From: Weissella paramesenteroides ATCC 33313
GTDB lineage: Bacteria; Bacillota; Bacilli; Lactobacillales; Lactobacillaceae
Reading direction: 5' to 3'
Assembly: GCF_000160575.1 (NCBI RefSeq)
Contig: NZ_GG697129.1
Location: 294,006 to 358,005 of the forward strand
DNA length: 64,000 nt
A model generated the notes under the pieces. That model saw only the letters and a program-made list of their open reading frames with translations. It did no database searches and was not told the DNA's origin. A program made the translations under genes and the position numbers. The stretch's first letter is position 1. Each line of letters begins with the position of its first letter. Shown piece after piece: positions 58,425 through 64,000 of the stretch.

Positions 58425-59786
58425 TTAATTTAATTCCTCTTCTACTGCTACTGGTTTAATTAATTGACGTAATCGTTTGACCATTCGTAACCATGCTGGT
58501 ACCAAGAACAATAATGAACCTAACCAAGCCAATGGATTTGCCAAACTAGCTCCAAAGAATCCTAACCAACCAACTAAGGCAAATGCGGTGATTGTTCGCA
58601 TGACCATTTCACCCATCCCCGCAAACGTTGGTGTTCGCACATCGCCAAGTCCTTGTAATGTATACCGTAAAACAAATAAGGTACTCAAAATGAAATAGAA
58701 TGGCCCATTTGCCCAGAAAAACTCTTGTGCTAAATCCATCACTTCATGTTGGCCGCCACCTACGAACAATGTCACTAAAATACGACCAAAAATAACTTCA
58801 ATGGCACCTAAAACAAAACTCATACTAATCGACATCTTCAAGGAGCTCTTAACACCCTCTAAAATACGATCATATTTACTTGCACCAAAATTTTGAGCGG
58901 TATACGTTGCCATTGCCACACCAACCGACATCAATAATTGGGTACTGATTTGATCAACTTTCGAGGCCGCAGTATTTGCCGCCACCGCATCAGTCCCCAA
59001 AGTATTAACAGCCGTTGCTAATGTGACCGACCCGATGGCAATAATTGATTGCTGAAAACCCATTGGTAGGCCAGCCATCATGTGTTGACGTAAATCACCT
59101 TTTTTTAACTTAAAGTCTGACCAGCTCAAACGTAAGGTATCTGTGTACCGGGTAATGTGCCAATGTGAAATAACCACGGTCACAAATTGTGCAAATACAG
59201 TTGCCGTTGCTGCTCCCTCAACACCCCAATGGAATTTAAGGATCAACAACAACTCTAATGACACATTCACGATCATCCCAATAATTAAATAATATAATGG
59301 CGCTTTACTGTCACCAACGGCTCGTAAGGCATTGGAAATAACATTATATCCCATTGTCATAACCGTTCCGGCTAGAATAATACCGATGAATAGCTTGGCT
59401 TCCCCATAAATAGCCGCTGGCATCTGCATGGCATGCATCAAATTGTCAATGAACACTAAACTAACTACTGTTAGGATAAGTGACATAATTAATGCAGCCA
59501 CAATACTGGCTGCATATGATTCACGAACACCACGAACATTCTGGGCACCATACCGCTGTGCGGTAATAATTGCCATTCCTGAACTAAATCCTTGCACAAA
59601 ACCCATAACTAAAAATTGAATACTACCTGTTGCCCCTACTGCTGCCAATGAATTAACGCCCAAGGTCTGCCCAACAATCAACGTGTCCGAGATATTATAT
59701 AATTGTTGAACCATGTTCCCAAGCATTAGGGGAATGGCAAACATTAGAATGACCTTTGCCGGCTTACCACTTGTGAGATCTTGCAT
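58425..59786 (-). CDS. MATE-family efflux transporter
   Basis: A 453-aa protein with 12 hydrophobic helices in two homologous MatE halves (residues 15-215 and 235-430). PLMLGNMVQQLYNISDTLIVGQTLG and the matching VDQISTQLLMSVGVAMATYTAQNFG are the paired signatures. It exports organic cations or drugs using a Na+ or H+ gradient. Shine-Dalgarno AAGGAG. Sits between araR and the arabinose symporter without an obvious metabolic link. Confidence 0.92.
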   Translation of the reverse strand: MQDLTSGKPAKVILMFAIPLMLGNMVQQLYNISDTLIVGQTLGVNSLAAVGATGSIQFLVMGFVQGFSSGMAIITAQRYGAQNVRGVRESYAASIVAALIMSLILTVVSLVFIDNLMHAMQMPAAIYGEAKLFIGIILAGTVMTMGYNVISNALRAVGDSKAPLYYLIIGMIVNVSLELLLILKFHWGVEGAATATVFAQFVTVVISHWHITRYTDTLRLSWSDFKLKKGDLRQHMMAGLPMGFQQSIIAIGSVTLATAVNTLGTDAVAANTAASKVDQISTQLLMSVGVAMATYTAQNFGASKYDRILEGVKSSLKMSISMSFVLGAIEVIFGRILVTLFVGGGQHEVMDLAQEFFWANGPFYFILSTLFVLRYTLQGLGDVRTPTFAGMGEMVMRTITAFALVGWLGFFGASLANPLAWLGSLLFLVPAWLRMVKRLRQLIKPVAVEEELN

Positions 59787-59882
59787 GCTTACCGCTCCTT
59801 AACTTACCAAATATGTATTAAAATTAAGTATAGAATAGCTTTTATTCGTTTGTCTATTGATAAGTTTGTTTATTTAATAAAC

Positions 59883-59915
59883 AAAAAAACTCGGAAAATA
59901 TTTTCCGAGTTTTTT
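59883..59915 (-). terminator. Sugar symporter terminator (bidirectional)
   Basis: ACTCGGAAAAT/ATTTTCCGAGT is a perfect palindrome flanked by A- and T-runs, 30 nt after the symporter stop. Confidence 0.9.
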
Positions 59916-59945
59916 GTTTGATTATTAGTTAGATAATCAATTTGA

Positions 59946-61316
59946 TTACTTAGCTTCCTTTTCGGCACCGAACTTTTCGATTTCCTCAAGTGAGTGACCA
60001 CGTGTCTCTGGTACACGGAACATAACGAACGCAACAGCAACCAAGCAGATAACACCGAAGATAGCGAACACTGCTTCTTGTGACATTGATGCAGTCATAA
60101 TTGGGAAGATCAAGGCAACCACGAATGAACCAACCCAGTTCATTGATGAAGCCAAACCTGATGCACGACCACGAATAGCTAGTGGGAATACCTCACCAAC
60201 TAGAACCCAAGTCAATGGTGCCCAAGTAAAGGCATAGAAAGCAACGAAGATACTTAGGAAGACAACGATCATCATTGGATTTGTATCCATAAATGAATTG
60301 ATAACGGCTGGCAAGATGAATGATAGACCCATGACAGTACCACCCATCATCAACAAACCACGACGGTTAAACTTTTCGGCAATTGCCATGTATAGCAAAG
60401 CACCTAGAACCAAGATAACACCTTGGATGATTGGCCATAGCAAGGCGTCTGAAGCGGCTTGACCAGAAGCCTTCTCAACAATTAATGGAATGTAGTAGAA
60501 GATTGCGTTAGCACCCATGAATTGTTGGAAGAAGGCAACCATAACACCAGCGATAACTAGGTAACGATAACGACCTTCTAGCAATGAACCCCATGATGTT
60601 GACTTTTCAGCTTTTTGCTCGATACGAGCAGTTTCATTAATGGCATTGATCTCGCCATCAATTTCTTCTGGACGGCGAATCCAAGTTAACACTTGATGAG
60701 CTTCTTCAACACGACCAGTTTTGATCAAGAAACGAGGTGATTCTGGCAAACGCAACACCCCTAAGAACAAGATCAAAGCAGGAACAGCAGCCAAAGCAAG
60801 CATCAAACGCCAAGCAATATGCTCAGGAAGTCCCTTTAGCAAGAAGTCAACGACATATGAAATCAACATTCCAGACACGATCATCAATTGGTTAATTCCT
60901 GAAAGACTTCCACGCTTCTCAGCTGGTGCCATTTCAGACATGTATGCTGGCACCAAAGCAGAAGCAGCACCAACGGCAATTCCCAAAAGAACACGGGTGA
61001 AGATCAAGTATGCAACACCATTATGAGGTGAAACACCGGCTAGCAAAGCACCAACCATGAACAACAATGCTGAATACAAAACCATCTTACGACGACCTAG
61101 GCGGTCAGATAGTTGACCAGCAATCGCACCACCAAACACAGCTCCTAACATCAATGATGATGTAATCCAACCAGTGACTCCTCCACCAGATAGATTCCAG
61201 TCACTTTGCAAGAATGGTAATGCACCGGTCATAACACCAATATCGTATCCGAATAGAATACCTCCAAAGGCTCCGAAGAAGTAAATAAATTTACTTGAAA
61301 TTTTCTTCTCAGACAT
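59946..61316 (-). CDS. araE: Sugar:H+ symporter of the MFS (probable arabinose permease)
   Basis: A 456-aa protein with 12 helices. Sugar-porter signatures: FGGILFGYDIGVMTGALPF near 16, GQLSDRLGRRKM near 68, the PESPRFL motif near 193 and PETRGHSLEEIEKF at the C-terminus. The AraR operators and cre sites in its promoter mirror those of araBDA, which points to L-arabinose as substrate; sequence alone would also allow xylose or galactose. Shine-Dalgarno GGAGGG. Confidence 0.88.
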   Translation of the reverse strand: MSEKKISSKFIYFFGAFGGILFGYDIGVMTGALPFLQSDWNLSGGGVTGWITSSLMLGAVFGGAIAGQLSDRLGRRKMVLYSALLFMVGALLAGVSPHNGVAYLIFTRVLLGIAVGAASALVPAYMSEMAPAEKRGSLSGINQLMIVSGMLISYVVDFLLKGLPEHIAWRLMLALAAVPALILFLGVLRLPESPRFLIKTGRVEEAHQVLTWIRRPEEIDGEINAINETARIEQKAEKSTSWGSLLEGRYRYLVIAGVMVAFFQQFMGANAIFYYIPLIVEKASGQAASDALLWPIIQGVILVLGALLYMAIAEKFNRRGLLMMGGTVMGLSFILPAVINSFMDTNPMMIVVFLSIFVAFYAFTWAPLTWVLVGEVFPLAIRGRASGLASSMNWVGSFVVALIFPIMTASMSQEAVFAIFGVICLVAVAFVMFRVPETRGHSLEEIEKFGAEKEAK

Positions 61317-61374
61317 GAACTAATCCCTCCAAAATCATGTTTTCGACATGATCCTAAACTTAAAAATTTTAAAT

Positions 61375-61569
61375 TGAAAACGATTACGAGTTCCCCAAAA
61401 CAAAGTTCAAAAATGAATACCTGCAATGATTTAAATCTAATTGAAACTTTGTGAAAATTTGTAACCGTTTTCATCAACAACATTATTATACATATTGTGC
61501 GGACAAATTAAAAGAGTTTTGTTCAAAACATACAAATTTACGTACAAATTATTAATGCAAACGCTCACA
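61375..61569 (-). promoter_or_regulatory. Symporter promoter with AraR operators and cre sites
   Basis: TATAAT at 61485-61490 (minus). Perfect cre matches: TGTAACCGTTTTCA at 61460-61473 and TGCAAACGCTCACA at 61556-61569; a one-off match TGAAAACGATTACG at 61375-61388. AraR-type palindromes: TATTGTGCGGACAAAT (61493-61508) and AATTTACGTACAAATT (61535-61550), centres 42 bp apart. Confidence 0.78.
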
Positions 61570-61650
61570 AATGTCTGTTAAATCGCGGTTTCAGTCCATT
61601 AATAAGCTAAATATTAAAATTTTCTAAACACATTGCATATGCACAAAAAA

Positions 61651-61690
61651 GTCCTACGTACAAATTCGTCAACAGAATTATACGTAGGAC
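61651..61690 (-). terminator. ABC-F gene terminator
   Basis: GTCCTACGTA/TACGTAGGAC, a perfect 10-bp stem with extra pairing of GAATT inside, then TTTTTT on the minus strand. A second, weaker hairpin lies between it and the stop codon. Confidence 0.85.
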
Positions 61691-61751
61691 GCCATAATGA
61701 AAACAAGCCAAAAGCTGGTTTACTTTTCTTGAATTCATTACTAATTATTTT

Positions 61752-63383
61752 TTACAATGAAATGTTTTTTGCAGCTAATTGTTTTTGTACTTCTGGATGA
61801 TCCATGAACTCATCATAAGTTGTTTCCGCACGATCAATCACACCTTGGTCAGAAACAACAATCACATGATCAGCAATAGTTTGGGCAAACGTATGATCAT
61901 GTGAGGTAAAAATCAAACCACCCTTGAAATTAATTAAGCCATCATTCAATGACGTAATTGATTCCAAATCCAAATGGTTAGTAGGATCATCAAGAATAAG
62001 GACATTGGCTTTTGTCAACATAAGCTTTGACAACATCACGCGAACTTTTTCTCCTCCTGAAAGGACATCCAATGTTTTCTCTGCATCCTCACCCTTAAAG
62101 AGCATGCGACCTAGTAAACCACGTAAGAAAGTATTGTCACTTTCTTCCTTAGATGCAAAATCACGTAGGTAGTCTAAGATTGGGCGTTCAGGATTTGGGA
62201 AATTCGTTCCCATATCCTTAGCCAAATAATCTTGGCTAGTTGTCACACCCCAAGTTACACGACCAGAATCAGGTTTTACCTTACCAGCAATAATATCTAA
62301 AATCATGGTTGCAGCAACGTCATTTTCAGCCATAACTAAGGCTTTTTCATTTGGATTAACGGTGAATGAAATATTATCCAAAACTTTCACACCATCCACA
62401 CTTTTAGAAACACCTTCAACACGCAACATATCATTACCAATTTCTCGTAACGTTTCAAAGTTGATATATGGATATTTACGTGATGATGGTTGAATGTCAT
62501 CAAGCGTAATCTTATCTAATTGCTTTTTACGTGAAGTTGCTTGCTTTGACTTTGATGCATTGGCTGAGAAACGCGCAATGAAGTCTTGCAATTCTTTAAT
62601 TTGCTCCTCTTTCTTAGCATTTGCTTGTGATTGCAAACGCTGAGCAAGTTCTGATGACTGCTTCCAGAAATCATAGTTACCCACAAAGAGCTTGATTTTA
62701 CCAAAATCAACATCAAGAATCATAGTTGCAACAGCATTCAAGAAGTGACGATCGTGGGAAACAACGAGCACTGTGTTTTGATAATCTGCTAAAAAGTCTT
62801 CTAGCCAAGCAATTGTCTTCGTATCCAAACCATTAGTTGGCTCATCCAAAATCAAAATATCAGGATTACCAAAGAGTGCTTGGGCCAACAATACCTTAAC
62901 TTTAGTAACTTCGGGCAAATCTGACATTAATGTTTGATGTTGGCTTTCAGGCACACCAATACTTTGCAAAAGTTGTGTTGCTTCTGTTTCAGCCGTCCAC
63001 CCATCTAACTCTTCAAAACGGGCCGACAATTCACCCACACGAATACCATCTTCGTCGGTAAATGGGTCGTGCAAATAAATTGCATCCATTTCAGTTTTGA
63101 CATCATATAATTCTTTATGACCTTGCATAACAGTATCCAGCACTGTAAATGCATCAAACGCAAAATGGTCTTGCACCAATGAAGACATACGCTCATTTGG
63201 ATCCATTGAGACATTACCAGTGGTTGGTTGTAATTTACCCTCCAACACCTTCAAAAAAGTTGACTTTCCAGCACCATTGGCACCAATAATACCGTAAGTG
63301 TTACCAGGTGTAAACTTTAAGTTAACATCGTCATATAATTTTTTCCCAGTGAATGAAACTGAAACATTCGAAACGGTTAGCAT
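61752..63383 (-). CDS. ABC-F ATPase, YkpA/YbiT-like
   Basis: A 543-aa soluble protein with two ABC domains and a charged linker (residues 245-290). Domain 1 has Walker A GANGAGKS (34-41) and Walker B ILDEPTNGLD. Domain 2 has a good signature LSGGEKVRV. Domain 2 Walker A is MAENDVAATM without GK, its Walker B is ILDDPTNHLD, and the domain 1 signature reads LPEVTKVKV. ABC-F proteins act on the ribosome; this subgroup is a translation factor rather than a proven resistance protein. Shine-Dalgarno AGGAGAA. Confidence 0.9.
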   Translation of the reverse strand: MLTVSNVSVSFTGKKLYDDVNLKFTPGNTYGIIGANGAGKSTFLKVLEGKLQPTTGNVSMDPNERMSSLVQDHFAFDAFTVLDTVMQGHKELYDVKTEMDAIYLHDPFTDEDGIRVGELSARFEELDGWTAETEATQLLQSIGVPESQHQTLMSDLPEVTKVKVLLAQALFGNPDILILDEPTNGLDTKTIAWLEDFLADYQNTVLVVSHDRHFLNAVATMILDVDFGKIKLFVGNYDFWKQSSELAQRLQSQANAKKEEQIKELQDFIARFSANASKSKQATSRKKQLDKITLDDIQPSSRKYPYINFETLREIGNDMLRVEGVSKSVDGVKVLDNISFTVNPNEKALVMAENDVAATMILDIIAGKVKPDSGRVTWGVTTSQDYLAKDMGTNFPNPERPILDYLRDFASKEESDNTFLRGLLGRMLFKGEDAEKTLDVLSGGEKVRVMLSKLMLTKANVLILDDPTNHLDLESITSLNDGLINFKGGLIFTSHDHTFAQTIADHVIVVSDQGVIDRAETTYDEFMDHPEVQKQLAAKNISL

Positions 63384-63520
63384 ATTTATTTCTTCTCCTA
63401 CAAATTATCATTTTATTTTTGCATATAAATTATCACTTGTGAAATACAAGCATACCACTAATAACTCTATCAAATGGCTTATTTATAAGCAAGCTTAATG
63501 ACTTAATAACGTAGATTAAA

Positions 63521-64000
63521 CTATCTTTTCCTAATGAGACTGCTAAAATAAACACCCGCTTCGATAATGGCAATGAAAAATGAAACTGGCAAATTTAACC
63601 AATATGACAAAACTAATGCAAGCCAAACACCAAGAACTGAAAAAGTGATTGCTAGGCCAATGATTTGCCAAACGGTTCGTCCCCAACGCATCGCTGAACT
63701 TGCCGGCAAAATCATCAAAATAAAAATTAATAATGAACCAACAATTTGTGCAGAAACCGCAACCGTCACCGCCATTAATCCAAGGAATAACACTTCGATT
63801 AGCTGAATATTTTTTAAACTAAAACTCGCCGTTGTATAGTCAAATGCAAAGTGGCGCAATGGTCGGAACATCATCAAAGTTATCAAAATAACTAGTGTCG
63901 CTAGGATGATAACCTCCCAGACATCCGTTTGGTTAATACTGAAAATAGAACCAAACAAAATACCGGTCGCTGCCGTTGCATTCTTATTAGACAATGACAG
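63521..64000 (-). CDS. Metal ABC transporter permease (ABC-3 family), C-terminal part
   Basis: Only the last 160 or so residues are in the window; the gene continues past 64000. Several hydrophobic helices with the ABC-3 pattern FDYTTASF and LIFILMILPASSAMRW, as in ZnuB, MtsC or MntC-type permeases for Zn or Mn. Metal cannot be told from this part. Its ATPase and binding-protein partners are presumably upstream, outside the window. No intact start is seen, so the reading frame is open to the edge. Confidence 0.88.
   Translation of the reverse strand: MSLSNKNATAATGILFGSIFSINQTDVWEVIILATLVILITLMMFRPLRHFAFDYTTASFSLKNIQLIEVLFLGLMAVTVAVSAQIVGSLLIFILMILPASSAMRWGRTVWQIIGLAITFSVLGVWLALVLSYWLNLPVSFFIAIIEAGVYFSSLIRKR

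Overview
The window looks like a chromosomal segment of a heterofermentative lactic acid bacterium of the Lactobacillaceae, most likely Weissella or a close relative. The evidence is a moderately AT-rich genome, a phosphoketolase gene, a bifunctional AdhE, a thymidine kinase-prfA-prmC-tsaC-glyA-upp block near a complete F1Fo ATP synthase operon, and an AraR-type L-arabinose regulon. The genus is inferred from gene content and order. No IS, prophage, CRISPR array or rRNA was seen. Nearly all genes lie on the minus strand; the exceptions are two tRNA pairs and araR.

Layout. 1-142: start of ctsR with its own CtsR box. 280-639: a four-tRNA operon (Leu-Thr-Gly-Arg). 0.9-2.8 kb: serS and a deoxynucleoside kinase. 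3.0-9.4 kb: atpBEFHAGDC. 9.7-11.9 kb: a uracil permease behind a PyrR-type attenuator, and an NAD(P)-binding protein. 12.0-17.5 kb: the tdk-prfA-prmC-tsaC-glyA-upp operon. 17.6-19.7 kb: murT-gatD for peptidoglycan amidation. 19.9-21.6 kb: manA and a MucBP/SH3-like protein. 21.8-22.0 kb: two tRNA-Asn genes. 22.1-28.6 kb: an SDR oxidoreductase, a heterodimeric ABC exporter, hflX and a phosphoglycerate-mutase-like protein. 28.8-29.0 kb: two tRNA-Glu genes. 29.3-32.9 kb: exoA and adhE. 33.2-36.3 kb: a copper operon. 36.5-38.4 kb: pepO. 38.5-42.7 kb: a membrane protein, phosphoketolase and a GntR regulator. 42.8-46.1 kb: MFS, HD, HExxH membrane protein and YbaK-like deacylase. 46.3-51.0 kb: two paralogous polar amino acid ABC transporters in tandem. 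51.1-51.6 kb: a pair of tiny DUF proteins. 51.9-61.3 kb: aldo/keto reductase, araBDA, araR, a MATE exporter and a sugar/H+ symporter. 61.8-64.0 kb: an ABC-F ATPase and a truncated metal ABC permease.

How the genes work together. Arabinose enters through the symporter and is converted by AraA, AraB and AraD to xylulose-5-phosphate. That is the direct substrate of the phosphoketolase, and AdhE reduces the resulting acetyl-CoA to ethanol. AraR operators and cre sites are laid out alike at the araB and symporter promoters.

The main points for a second look are: a six-copy family of hairpin elements sitting after minus-strand genes; a copper operon whose CopA lacks a metal-binding domain but has a separate cupredoxin gene next to it; a cysteine-free MurT; a tRNA-Thr with anticodon AGT; an ABC-F protein with one degenerate ATP site; and duplicated transporter operons whose binding domains have diverged.
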